From: Perkinsus olseni
Taxonomy: Eukaryota > Perkinsozoa > Perkinsida > Perkinsidae
Assembly (NCBI GenBank): GCA_013115135.1
Contig: JABANP010000284.1
Location: forward strand, 1 to 64,000
DNA length: 64,000 nt
Direction of reading: 5' to 3'
Shown here: piece after piece, positions 10,501-21,280 of the stretch
Layout of the letters: every line of letters begins with the position of its first letter
Numbering within the stretch: the stretch's first letter is position 1
Program-made: the position numbers and the translations under genes
The notes under the pieces: model-generated
What the model was told of the DNA's origin: nothing
Database searches by the model: none
What the model saw: only the letters and a program-made list of their open reading frames with translations

Positions 10501-11083
10501 CTTCTGCAGCAGCGTGAAGGTAGTGCATCCCAAATCTTGAAAGACCGCGCCGCCTCCAGAGTATCTTGCGCACAGCAAAGATTGGGAAAGATCCTCCGCA
10601 GCTCCATGAGCTAACCTCCGCGCCAAATTCACACCCTCCTTTTCCATCGTATTCAATCGACACTCCACCCACGGGTTTTGATGTCTCCCGATCGTCACTG
10701 TTGGTGTATTGCGCCATAAAAACCTGAAGGCGACCAAGACCATTCTAACCTCAGCTGAAAACACCGAAAACGTCTCAGACTGAGCTGGAAGTGTAGTGGT
10801 GAGCATTTTTAGAGACCAGCATCACGGGGACCGCATCCCAATTGTTTATACATGACAAGCCACGCCCATTTCATCACGACAATCTCGGCAGACTAGCTGA
10901 GCTAGTCTAGCTCGCCCCATAATCGACCTAAGCTACTAGTCCCGTCCGAAACTCACAGAGTTGGCGTGTCCAAACAGTGCTTCTGCAGGTACTCCTCGAA
11001 CGCCAGATTGCGGAAAATGCTGAAAGATGATGAGGACGAGACATGCACGCAATTTCACTCCGCCACCATGTTCCAAAAGCACT
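7557..11083 (-). CDS. lplA: Lipoate-protein ligase, 11 exons
   Basis: Attaches lipoate to 2-oxoacid dehydrogenase and glycine-cleavage proteins, probably in a mitochondrion or plastid-derived organelle. Exons in order: about 11115-11083, 11019-10957, 10723-10616, 10564-10420, 10215-10067, 8993-8893, 8576-8518, 8474-8385, 8333-8253, 7897-7791, 7692-7557 (stop TGA). Every junction is GT-AG and all phases agree. Family landmarks appear in order: [31 protein letters not shown] (made only by splicing), [18 protein letters not shown] (catalytic Lys), [44 protein letters not shown] and [12 protein letters not shown]. Length about 355 residues, normal for the family. The N-terminal exon and any targeting peptide are unresolved. 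Introns are 43-1073 nt; a 51-nt intron divisible by three hides one junction. Confidence 0.92.
9480..9840 (-). mobile_element. Retroelement RNase H relic inside lplA intron
   Basis: Inside the 1073-nt intron (10066-8994) the minus strand encodes [17 protein letters not shown] and, in a shifted frame just downstream, [17 protein letters not shown]. These are the first catalytic-Asp strand and the helix Glu region of an LTR-element RNase H. Frames are broken and no LTR was found, so this is an old fragment that enlarged the intron. Confidence 0.7.
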
Positions 11084-11111
11084 CAGTGGAAGTCTCAAAC
11101 ACGGCAGTAAA

Positions 11112-11345
11112 ATGATATTTTTCTTATTTTTCCTATTTTCCTATGTAAATTTCGCCGCCAACGGTTGGTCACCAACCGAGTTTGCTATTAACCTCAGGGT
11201 TCCCCACTACGAAAGGCCAAATGTGTATTCATTGGAATCTGATACTCGAGAGAGCGTACGTATAGAAAGTCCGGCTGCATCGGATTCCGATAAAAAAGTA
11301 GTCACCTATTATCGGAGTGGCTGCGGGCCCGCAGTGCAGGAGTAA
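11112..11345 (+). CDS. Putative small secreted protein
   Basis: Starting at MIFFLFFLFSYVNFAA, a strong signal-peptide-like stretch, then about 60 polar residues ending GCGPAVQE. It is divergent to lplA and overlaps the region where the unresolved lplA first exon should lie, so one of the two models may be wrong. No family recognised. Confidence 0.4.
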   Translation: MIFFLFFLFSYVNFAANGWSPTEFAINLRVPHYERPNVYSLESDTRESVRIESPAASDSDKKVVTYYRSGCGPAVQE

Positions 11346-11378
11346 GGAAGAAGGCTTGTAAGTAAAGAAGGCACAGAT

Positions 11379-11805
11379 CTAGTCTGTGAGCAGAGAATGT
11401 AAAAATACAATATCACTGAAGACCTTCGAGGCCTTCACCATTGCAGAGCACCCATCAGATGCCCATCCCACACAGCTCCTAATATCACCGGAATCTCTAT
11501 CATATAGCTGCAGAACCGCGTTCACGATAGCATGGAGCTTGGTATCGGCTATGTGCAACAGGTCCCAACAAAACCACTTTAACCTCCCGAGAATCTGTCT
11601 CATCGAAGCAACGGGCCAACACTGCCAGCCATTCCACATCCTCACTGGTCGAATCTAGGATGATACAGTGGCATTGTGATGATTTCAGCACCTCAACATC
11701 TTTATGAATAAGCTCGATGTCTGCCGACTCCAGAAAGCTCCAGGCCGAGTGGGCTGAGCTGTGCTGCGTTGCATCCACCGTCGACTTAAATAGGCTGGTG
11801 ATCAT
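11379..11805 (-). pseudogene. hAT/ZBED-like transposase relic
   Basis: Two overlapping minus frames read ILDSTSEDVEWLAVLARCF then, after a frameshift, DTKLHAIVNAVLQLYD and SCVGWASDGCSAMVK. The pattern (catalytic D early, then ASDG.SAMVG) is that of hAT-related transposases of the KIAA1586/ZBED kind. Only the core is present, with at least one frameshift. Confidence 0.55.
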
Positions 11806-12931
11806 TCTCAGCAGGCTCGAAAATTTGGCAATCGCTACTTCCTCTTGGGCCAGCGAAAAGGCGCACTTTAACAGGTCTCTCTTAGCCTTGAGCTTCTCCA
11901 GTCTTGCCTCCTCAGTCTTCTGCAGTTGCTTGCCCCCAGAATGATCATTCGTTGCTCAGGTTACCGAGGACCGGAGAGACTCAGCATGTGTACGCGCTGA
12001 GTTGTGACCGACAACAGTAGATTTCTGAGCTTTCGAACCCTCGCGCTACCGCCCCCACGCTCCAGCAGAGGAATTCAGAGCGCATACTCGACACCTGAAC
12101 TGGATGCCGTCAATGCCGTGAGCTCTCCACTCGAACCAGCTGCACTCCGTTGCCCACTTTTTAGAGAGGCTATCCGGTGTCAACTTCGGACTACCCATCG
12201 TTAATAACGATTCGTCAAAAAACTACGAGGAAATGTCCTGAAGCCTCAGTGGCGTTGAGGAGCGCCAATGCGCGAGGACCAAGATTTGCGCACGCGTACG
12301 GCCTGCGCCGAACAGCGCGGCCCGCGCTCGGGAAAGCGGCTATGCTGGAGCCGAAAATCTCAGCCCGAAATACGGTAAGAACGGGATTGACAGAAAAAGG
12401 CGAATGAGACATTAAAAAATACCGATCATTTTCGAAGCGCTTCTTAGAAAATACACCCCATGGTATGGAAATCCCGAAAATGAACGCATCTCTCCTCACG
12501 CTGGAGGTTCCATCGATTCCGGCTATCTTAGAACAGCCTGAAAGAGCTTTCTTGAACCACAAAAATGTAAATCCCGTCGTCTATAGTGGGACGCACTGTA
12601 GCTGTCGGATGGCGACCTGTCCCTTCAGAAGAGTTACTTCTGTCAATTGCAGCGATAGAACACAGAAGTGGATTAACGCGAAAGTTGGCGCGCTTACTTG
12701 TTATGAGTGCTCCTGAAAACGCGGAGTGTGGTAGCGGGAGGGGTCATTACAGGCAAGCCGCTTAAGGAGAAGTAAGATTTCCTGAGATTGCAAGATACTC
12801 CTCCCCATCATACCACACCATCCCGCGCTCGCAAGAATTCCACCACGATTGACGACACCTTTAACACAAGAGCTGCCTCGAAGAGAAGCGTATCTTTTTG
12901 ACGTGTTGGTAAACGTTTCAAGGAAGGTCGA
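11806..12931. other. Spacer downstream of MAK21-like gene
   Basis: About 1.1 kb with only short, unsupported ORFs on both strands. No exon, RNA gene or repeat I can defend. Confidence 0.5.
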
Positions 12932-15900
12932 TCACCGGCGACCTCTCTTGCTGTCCGCAGCGATAAGGTCGGCGACTTCATCGGCCGACACGAACGTGCC
13001 GCCAGCCATGAGCTCGCGGAGACGCTTACGAGGATTCTTCGACTTCGACACCTCAACCTGATCAGCGGCACCATAAAATTCTGTAAATGCCGAAATTTTC
13101 GGAAAAATGTGCAAATTTTCCCGCTCAAAAGAGAACGGTATGTAGATTTTCATGTGCGTACCTTCTCCTCTTCTTCTTCGTCCTCCTCCTCCTCGTGTTG
13201 GGGACCAAGACCATCCATCGCGGCGAAGGCGGCGGCATCCTCTTCATCTGAGCACAATAAGGTGCAATATAAGTGCTAAATTACACGTCAATAGACTTCG
13301 TTAATTTTCCAGTCAAAAATAATTTTCCAGTGCGGAAATTTCCTGCAGTGAAAGTAGTATTTTCTGCCACTACTTCACGACGTCGACGATTTGGTTTGAT
13401 TCAGCGCCACCGAAGACGCCTGGGGCACTCTTCACCATAGCTGCAAGTATCTGTATGGCGAGACACCCCGCAGAATCATAGACATTCTCCCAACTAAGCT
13501 GTCGATAGACATTCCGGGTTTCATAACACTGACTTCAAGGAAATCACACTCATCATCTCCTGTGGAATTTCGTAGGCGTTCTCGAAGGTGATCGAAACGC
13601 CCAGCCGCCGTGAAAACGGCAACCAAATCCCCGTGTCACCATTGTTACCTTCATCAGCGTCAAAGTCGCCCATGTCCTCCTCATCACCGCTCTCCTCCTC
13701 CTCGGCAAGAGCAGCAGCCAAGGCCTCATCCTCCGACTCATCCTCTTCTAAAAGCACAAAAGTGATACACAAAAATCGCTTCGCTCCGCCAGGATACCCT
13801 CGGGAATATCTTCCCCAAGTTCCTCATTAGCAGCATTCTCGAAGAACTCTTCCTCCTCCTCTTCGCCCTCATCTTCAACTCCGACGTAATCTTCCTTATT
13901 CTTTTCGCTCGCCCTCTTACGCTCCTCCCGCAGAGCCACGACCACTGGATCGTTATAATACCTGCATCGACCACAAATACCCAACCACGACCGCGCGCCA
14001 CGAAATTCCTCCTGATCCGCAACAGGCTCTACAATTATGAGCATGGACAGCCCTAAATGGCCGCGCGCCACGAAATTCAGAACCACAACAAGGCTCAACA
14101 GCTCAGAAGATGCAGAGCTCTGAATGACCGCGCGCCACAAAATTACCCAACTTACCGCAGCACACAGGGTAGGGCGACCTGTCCCTCCTCCTCGTTCTGA
14201 TCTTCCACATTGATACATAACGCGGCCAGGGCCTTCGGGAAGGCGTTCAGCTCGATCGTCTCCCTCGCCGTTTTCTTGATGCCACTCTTGTCCGCTACTG
14301 CCGGGCAATAATGATACTCCATCGGAAGCGACTCCCAAACACACTTAGAGCCATCGAGGGCTGCGCTGTGACTGAGGAAAAGCAAGATTTGGCAAGATAG
14401 CAAGATCACTCCAACCTTACCCAGGATCTCTTTCCAAGGGATCATACTTTTTCTCTCCTTCTTTTGCCTCCCAGCTCACCAACTTGCGCAACTCCTCGGA
14501 ACCCTCGGCAGCCAAATCTAACGCCCGCTCGGCCACGGCAGACATGCCCGGCTCGACCGTCATGGAGGCTGAAAATAAAGATACTTCGTCTTCAATCAGG
14601 TATCATCCTTTTTCTTTGCAACATGCAAGTGCCCAATATGCCAGGCGAGAACGGCGGTCGAACTATTGAAGTCCTGAGCCACTACTCGAGTGCTGCCTCG
14701 GGCCTCCTCAGCTGATGCTGCTACCACCTGGCTTAGTGGCCTCATTTTGGCACATACCATTCCTTTCGTTACACTCTGTACAACAAAGTTCTCCTCGCAC
14801 TCAATTTTCAGCAAGAAAATTAATTCCATATTGGAGATGAACATACCACACACACCGTCACGCGCCACGAAATTACCCAATTGCAGCAGTCTTCTCGAAG
14901 TAGCAGCAGCCATGATCGGCGTAGTGGACTTCGCAGTCATCAGCTCCCACACCATCTGCAGCAGCGGAATGTAGTTCGCCGCTGACTGTGACTCCAGGGA
15001 ATGGACGTGATGATAAATCGCCCTCCAACACCTACAAAAATGCAATAAAAAAATCGCTTCGCTCCGCCGTTCGTCATCACTCACCGAGACTCCAACTCGG
15101 CCTCCTCCTCACTCAGATTGCTGCCTCTCGTCTGAGCTCTGGTTATCTGACCCCACCAAAAAATTTTCCCTCGAAAAACACAAAATTTTCCATTTCTCGA
15201 GTAAAAAAAGATACCGCACATTGGCAAAGAAATCGATATGTACAAACTAAAATCCTCCCATACCAAATTTTCCGCAAATTCTCTCATTTTGTCTCATAAG
15301 AAAAGGAAAATTACGGAAAAAATTTTTCGTAAAATTGATGTGCCCTTTCACTCACCTCGATAAGTAGCATAACCGCAGCGTTCCTAGCAGCCGGGGGAAC
15401 CTCCGCCGATCTGCTGTAGGACAAGCGGAGAATGGCGTTCATGGCATCTTCCGAAAGACGAGCTTCAACCAAAGATTCGTTAGCAACAGTGAAGGCCTAC
15501 GGAAAGATATGCTGTTCACGCGAAGCACCAGCATCAAAACCGAAGCCACAGTTGATACCCAATTTTCACCAATTTCCAAGATGCCCACGAGACGCAGCTC
15601 AAAGATTCCCCGAATTCGATCAACACCTACCTTATGCATGCCACTCAGGCATAACCTAATGATACGTAGTCGCTGTTGGACATCCTCCTGGTTCGGACCA
15701 TCGGCCTTCTTCTTTCGCTTGTGAATGCGGCTTCCACGATGAGCCGGTCGCACCTGAGGCCCCCGGTTCGATTCCCAGCGAGGGCATTTTACTTAATTAC
15801 CGCCTTGCTTGGCCCCTGCATCTCATTCGACAACATCTTCTCCAGCAGCTTGGCGAAGGTCTCAGCAATAAGTACAGCAACATCACCTAACCATCACCGT

Positions 15901-18300
15901 CAAATCCCATGGTCAACCTAAGATTCCCAAAGATACCATCTTCAGTGTGAGTCAGCCTCATCGAGCACAAGAATGCACATCCGCGGTAGAGGTTACTCAT
16001 AGCTCGACGGTCGTCCTGGACAGGGCCTGAAAATGACAAACAAAACTCGCTTCGCTCCGCCGGAAATCCATCCCCATCACGAACAAACACAGGCGCCGTG
16101 CCTCAAGCTTTCACCACCGAAAAGATACTTCATAACTATCAACAGTACATTCGACGACCTCAACGGCCAAGGAGATCAGGAAATTTCTTCCCACGACTTT
16201 CGAGCGCTGACTAAGTATCTTTAAGCTATTCAACCATCCCGTGAAATCCATGAGTCGACCTAAGATACTAATTTACTACCTTTCTCGATAAGCTGCTGGA
16301 TAACCTCTTCGGCAACATCCGTCTTCAACCTTGGCTGCTCTTTGAGTAACTTGTGTAACAACCTGAAGTTGATGAGAAATCAATCAGACGACAACCCGCC
16401 GTCTAGTAAATCTCGGGAGTTCCCGAAGATTTGGTATCTTAGGTTGATCCTAGTATCGGAAGCTATCAGAGATACGCTCTTCCAACGCAGCCGGAAGAAT
16501 CCGGTATCCCAAACACTACCACCCATGCAATCTCAAGAGTTCCGGAAAATTTGGTATCTTAGGTTGATCCTAGTATCGGAAGCAATTAAAGATACGCTCT
16601 TCCAACGCAGCCGGAAGAATCCGGTATCCCAAACACTACCAAAGCGACGAATAATTTTCCGGTATCAGCGATCCCGCGTTTCGAGTATCTTTGCCCCCCG
16701 TCAACCCCTCGGATCGACCTCGGATACTCACCTCTCCGCTTCGGTAGAGTCCTTAGTCGTCAGGCCCGATACCAACATCGCCCGTAACGCCGATTCTTGT
16801 TCACGACGAGCGTGGAGAAGCTGCAAGATGAAGCAAGATAAGCAAGATTCAGTTCGAACCCTATTTTGGCGAGAAGGCCAATCCGAAGAGAGCTAATATG
16901 GACAGGATGATAAGATACGCAAACATGCATATCAACATCGTGCTGAAAATGAAAGAAAAATCCAAGGTTGAAGACGGTCAAACACGAATAAAAAAATACC
17001 GCGAGCGCTAAACCACCGTCAGTTCCCGATGACTATACTACTATCAACTTGCAAGTATCAGGCACATCGCGAAAAAACCGAGACTGATTCGCACAATCTC
17101 AAGAATCTTGCCAACATCATAGCACATCGCAAAATAAAAGATACCAACAGTAACTCACACAATCAAAAAATATTTCCCCTACATACCACATTTTCCCCTC
17201 CTCACACATGTCCTACTCAATATCACAACCTCCACCCAAGTCAATCACAAACACCAAAGATACGCCCCCCTATTACATCATGAGCCACCCCCAGGCACTT
17301 CTTTCTCAGATGCTGCTGCGATCCATCCGCACTTCCCGCCACGACAATCTCGCGATGAAGCACTTGCACGAAGGCCGCGACAACCAGCTGCAGCTCAGAT
17401 TCGAAATACGCCCGGACCAGGACGAGACGACGATCATGCGGTTTGGACGGGAGATTTAGTAGCTCGCTTCTTTGCTGTGACCTGCGTTGAGAAACAGCAA
17501 GATTGCAAGATTGTGGATCAGAGCAAAACGGGAATTTCCGGGCGAGCTTTAATCTTGAAGACTAGAATCATCATAAGAAAATTAATTCCACCTCGATAGA
17601 AATACATCGCTTATCACAGACCAGATTGCAATTCCGGATCGAGGACATGCTTCGCCCGTTCTGCACGACTCAAAAACCCAACCCGTTGCGAGTCTTTTTC
17701 CCGCTTTCTCACAACTCTTCCGAAAAGAAACCCCTCGCAACCAGCAGAAAAATACCATCCTTCAGCCCAGCCCATTATTACCAACTTTTCAGTTTCCGAT
17801 CTTTCGGCAAGAACTCGGTCAACAAGAGCTCCTTGACGGCGTCAACTCCCACCTGAACTTCCCTCGCCGCCTTTTTGCTGCACATCGCCAGCAGCGCTTT
17901 CAATTGCGGAAGAGCCAACACCGGGCAAAACTGGGACATCGTCACCAGGGCCGTCACTCTGTCCGAGAGAGTGCCAACTTTGACCGTCTTCCTCAGCCAA
18001 GCTTGCTCGGAATCTTTTCGCATCAGTGATTCAAATCTCGCGACCGTCGAGTTGTAAAGTTCCTCGGCCTCCTTGTGGAGCTCCTCTAAGTTGCCGTTGG
18101 TCTCTTTACCCTTAGTAGGGCGTTTTTGAACTGCTATATTGAACCATTTGGAACCTGACCGAAGTCGTCACGCGCCACGAAATTCCCGAAAATTATATAC
18201 CGGCAAGTGACTTGATATCCGCTGGTTCGACCGTCTCAGTGTGGACTTCCAACTTGATATCTTCATGCTTCGGCTCTGAGTAAAGATTCTTTCCAGCGCG
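12932..18300 (-). CDS. MAK21: MAK21/NOC1/CEBPZ-like ribosome biogenesis factor, 17 exons
   Basis: Nucleolar CBF/Mak21-family protein for 60S subunit assembly. Exons: about 18300-18201, 18130-17782, 17481-17277, 16820-16732, 16362-16280, 16026-15937, 15886-15801, 15717-15631, 15496-15356, 15146-15085, 15031-14877, 14568-14421, 14371-14156, 13961-13798, 13747-13649, 13247-13162, 13057-12932 (stop TGA). All junctions GT-AG, all phases agree. Landmarks follow family order: GTLSDRVTALV, KELLLTEFLPKDRKL, LVRAYFESELQLVV, the helical-repeat core (RLRIIRLCLSGMHK, NYIPLLQMVWELM), YDPLERDPG, VWESLPMEYHY, RYYNDPVVVALREE, acidic tracts, then GGTFVSADEVADLI. About 760 residues, shorter than human or yeast relatives (about 1000). 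The N-terminal exon is unresolved. Several introns carry the shared modules described in the findings. Confidence 0.92.
13748..13797 (-). repeat. MAK21 intron carrying the 3' module
   Basis: A 50-nt intron made of a GTATCC donor, then GGCGGAGCGAAGCGA, a T-run and TTTTAG. Apart from splice signals it is almost nothing but the module that recurs in other introns of this window. Confidence 0.85.
13962..14155 (-). repeat. MAK21 intron with three copies of the 5' module
   Basis: In gene orientation the intron carries the module TTTCGTGGCGCGCGG, with one base varying in the first copy, three times at 14128-14145, 14061-14078 and 13991-14009. The first copy begins about 10 bases after the donor. 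This looks like serial insertion or internal duplication of the same element. Confidence 0.85.
14569..14876 (-). repeat. MAK21 intron starting with the 5' module
   Basis: Begins GTAATTTCGTGGCGCGTGAC directly at the splice donor; the module and the 5' splice site are fused. Confidence 0.85.
15032..15084 (-). repeat. MAK21 intron carrying the 3' module
   Basis: A 53-nt intron: GTGAGT donor, CGGCGGAGCGAAGCG, T7, then TTTTTGTAG. Same arrangement as 13748-13797. Confidence 0.85.
15718..15800 (-). repeat. MAK21 intron with antisense tRNA-like sequence
   Basis: An 83-nt intron. Its plus-strand complement reads like a tRNA 3' half ending GGTTCGATTCCCAGCGAGGG, including a perfect B-box. The T-stem does not pair well, so it is tRNA-derived, not a functional tRNA. 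Confidence 0.7.
16027..16279 (-). repeat. MAK21 intron with CTTAGGT box and 3' module
   Basis: Near the donor is CTTAGGTCGACTCATGG, and the 3' end carries CCGGCGGAGCGAAGCGAG followed by a T-rich stretch and TTTTCAG. It combines two recurring intron sequences. Confidence 0.75.
16411..16641. repeat. Tandem duplication, period 120 bp, in MAK21 intron
   Basis: Copies 16411-16521 and 16531-16641 differ at only a few positions. Each contains TATCTTAGGTTGATCCTAG and AGATACGCTCTTCC. The duplication lies inside the 369-nt intron 16731-16363. Confidence 0.9.
18131..18200 (-). repeat. MAK21 intron with the 5' module
   Basis: A 70-nt intron in which GGGAATTTCGTGGCGCGTGA begins 14 bases after the GTATAT donor. 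Confidence 0.8.
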
Positions 18301-18834
18301 CACAGCGAAGATTCCAAAGGTCAGCCCTGGTTGGTTGCAAATAACGAACGTCCGTCGATTAACGTTTGAGATGAACGAGAAATCAAACTTTCCTGCGCGA
18401 AATTTTACGCTGTTCCATCGCCCGGTAAACGATATATCAAAATAATAAAAGATACTCCTAGATTCACCATAGCACATGACAGGTCGACCTATGATTCGCC
18501 GAAGATCGAGATAAATATTCGACCCGTTCGCAGTATCTTTTCAACTTGACCTATTCCATGCACCAAGATACTCTCTGGATACTCGTTACAGTGTAACAGA
18601 TTGTCGTAAAGATGAGAAAAAAATCGTACCATAAAAATGGAAAATACAAAAATGAAAAAAAAAACTCAATCTGGTTTTTATCAAACATGAACGACATCTA
18701 CCTGTAAACAAATATCTTAATATTATAATATAATAGCATAATAATATATAACACGAACGAATACCTCAGCACCTCGCCTACCACAAGTAAGCCGTTCGAC
18801 CCTCAACTGCATCGCCCCGGGCTCCCAAAATATA

Positions 18835-18955
18835 CTACTTGGTTGATGACTAGCAGCCTTCTCTTCACGTCCCCTTTCCTTGGCTTCCTCAGGCGGGAGG
18901 TTCGCCAACTGCTGCTTCTGTTGCCGACGCTTGGCTGCTCGCATGGCAGGGTTGT
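18835..18955 (-). CDS. Putative basic exon, gene unknown
   Basis: After an acceptor-like TTATTCAG the minus strand encodes PAMRAAKRRQQKQQL, then EEAKERGREEKA, a Lys/Arg/Gln-rich helix. The candidate intron before it (to about 19033) contains GGGATCGAACCGGGG, an antisense B-box. It may belong to a gene upstream of MAK21. Function unknown. Confidence 0.35.
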
Positions 18956-19416
18956 CTGAATAACACCCCAATAACCCCGGTTCGATCCCTCCACAGATCA
19001 TCTTTTTTCGGCATGCCGTCTCCCGTGTTACTGAAAACCTTCGAAACAAATTTTGTCGAGTCTTTCATTCTCAAAGACAACCAAATACGAATCAGGTTTA
19101 TTTTACCGGACCAAAAACAAAAAAAAATCGTACAATTCTCTCCAGGACGAAGCAACAATCGTCGGCCGTTTTTACCGCAAAAATTCCATTGCATCCGATG
19201 GTACCATCGACAACAGATTCGCCAGCGAAATAATGAATCGACGAAAAAAGGCTGGATGAACCAAAAAGAAGCTGATTTTCTGTAGGTCTATTTTCGCATA
19301 ATAATGTAATTTCGTACGAGTATCTTAGGTTGATCAAAGGCAATGAAGGAAAGAGGTGCCTTTCACCTGAATGATGCTCCAACAGCAGTACGCGCAAAAG
19401 AACAGACTACCAACTA

Positions 19417-19473
19417 CACGGAAACGTGACACTTCCTGACGAGCAGCTCGTCAGAAAGTGTCACGTTTCCGTG
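19417..19473. repeat. Near-perfect 28-bp-arm palindrome
   Basis: Arms 19417-19444 and 19446-19473 are reverse complements with one mismatch and a single-base spacer. The following 50 bases contain further small palindromes (AACACTGTCAGTGTT). It could extrude as a cruciform or form a stable hairpin in RNA. Confidence 0.9.
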
Positions 19474-19944
19474 TGACACGTGCTGTGACGTGTTTAACAC
19501 TGTCAGTGTTAACAGTGTAACAGTGTTACAGTCACGAGCTGTTATTGACAGGGAGTCGCTCTTCCCTTCATTAATAGCGAACAATCTATCTTTACCCGAG
19601 CTGCGTTCGTTCAAGCCGTTGCAAATAAAGACATGCCAATGATATTGAACTCTGAGCGGGCATGTATGTTGCTGTGTTAGCGAGTGTACCGGGAAAGTGG
19701 AAAAGTCCAAATGCGTCGTAAAGGACGGCCGACAGTCTCCTGCGGTCGTATTTCCAAACAGTCTCATGGCGCCTGCCATTCGTCATCAGTTCGGAAATTC
19801 TTGCTTGATTTTTCATCAGGGAAAAGGGCTGCTTTCGATTACGATTCCGGGTCTCGATCGCTCCTCATTACTAATGAACCAACCCTCTCATCGCCCTTAG
19901 GGCTATTACAGACGGTTACAGACACAGAATTGAAATGGGTACAA

Positions 19945-20460
19945 GTATCCTAGGTTGATCATAGTTCGTGACGGAAGATATGCCCTTTAATCTAACCGCA
20001 AACCTCGCCATCATTATATTCACTTCATACTTCTTCACCATCCTTTGCGTTTATCTTGGCGATTGAAAATTAGAGCATGCCAATGCTGGTCGTAGACTGT
20101 CATCAGTTAAACATTTCGCGTGAAATTGTTCAGCAGAGACGAATGCAGCTGTCGAGTATTTCCGTATATAACTTAGCTTTATCATCTTCTATTGTATGGG
20201 TATCCTAGGTTGATCATAGTTCGTGACGGAAGATATGCCTTTCGATACCAATCGCACCTCCCCTCACTATTGTCTCTACGATCGGCAAAACATCAAGTCA
20301 AAATATATCAAAATCATTATCCAATTTTGTATGAGTATCCTAGGTTGATCATAGTACGTGACAGAAGATATTCCCTCGAATCCAACCATGACCCCCTCAT
20401 TGTTATTACTCCATCTTCCTTTACCACCCTTCGCGTTCATCTTGGCGGTTTTGAACTTCG
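19945..20460. repeat. Tandem segmental duplication with a shared 40-bp box
   Basis: The box TATCCTAGGTTGATCATAG followed by TTCGTGACGGAAGATAT occurs at 19945, 20200 and 20335 (variant). The segment after the first (19985-20070) also resembles that after the third (20375-20460), with shared CTTTGCGTTTATCTTGGCG versus CTTCGCGTTCATCTTGGCG. A shorter relative is at 19320-19340. Confidence 0.8.
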
Positions 20461-20584
20461 GTTTGACCGGGCCAGCTCCTTTCGGTTTGCCCTTGGCGAC
20501 GGCCGACAACGAGCTCTTCTTACTGCCGCCAACTACCATTGAAGAGACTATTGACAGTGTACAACTGAGAATCTTGAGCTTCAT
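20428..20584 (-). CDS. Putative secreted basic protein, first exon
   Basis: Starts MKLKILSCTLSIVSSMVVGG, a signal peptide, followed by a Lys/Gly-rich segment (AKGKPKGAGPVKPKFK). A donor-like GTGGTA follows at 20427; without splicing the frame runs on to 20276 through the repeated box. No family recognised. Confidence 0.45.
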
Positions 20585-20599
20585 TATGGTCAAACACAG

Positions 20600-21280
20600 T
20601 GAGAAAAGATACGCTCAAATTTCTAGGCGACATGAACGATCGTGACCTCGATGGATTGGTGGATGAAAATGGACAACGCGCGTCGCTTCGCTCCGCTATA
20701 TAAAATAATTTTCAATTCTTCGCTCCGCTGTCAAGAACTGATCCGCGTCTCCGCCGATTGATTTGAAGTCGCTCCTAGCTCGGCACACGCACAGGAAAGA
20801 TTCGCTAACTCTATTATCGGGGATTCATCAACCGCTCTTAGCTTGTTTTTCAAATGCAAAATTCAAAAGATTCTCCAGAAGTCTGCGATTTGCCAGCTTC
20901 GACCAAAGATACGGCTGACGGAGATGTCATCAATATCATGACGTTCAACACGTGGTTAATACCGGTAGTAAATGGGGGTATTTTTTTCTATATTTTTCCG
21001 GAAAAATGCTGATAGAATCGTAAATTTTCCGGAAAAAGAGGATTTTTTTTCGAAAATACAAAAACAGGCACAAAATAGTACGAAGTCTGATAAGAAAATT
21101 AACAAAAGAAATATTAGCCGCTTCACCTTGTAAATTAACAGTAAATCCCAGATTTTTGAAACAGCTAAAATATTGCTTTCCCGCGTATCAAGAATTTTCG
21201 ATAGTGCCACTTTTCCGTGAATCAAGCCTTTTGAATGGTGTCACCCTTTCGCGTCTATTGCGGCGTCTGGTTCGTCTCAG
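20600..21280. other. AT-rich spacer upstream of the EEP gene
   Basis: Contains two TTCGCTCCGCT motifs (about 20685-20730, minus-sense copies of the intron 3' module) and A/T-rich DNA. The first exon of the EEP gene should lie here or further upstream but I could not place it. Confidence 0.4.

Noticed and set aside
10372..10806. Single-exon 144-codon lipoate ligase fragment
   Set aside because: It contains two real exons joined by an intron divisible by three and ends in intron sequence at both sides.
13748..14344. 198-codon single-exon gene
   Set aside because: It is two MAK21 exons plus introns in one chance-open frame; exon phases and family order support splicing.
15718..15800. A functional tRNA gene on the plus strand
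   Set aside because: B-box is perfect but the T-stem does not pair and no complete cloverleaf exists; it lies in an intron of a minus-strand gene.
19414..19779. 121-codon minus-strand ORF as a gene
   Set aside because: It reads through both arms of the palindrome and has no family or splice support.
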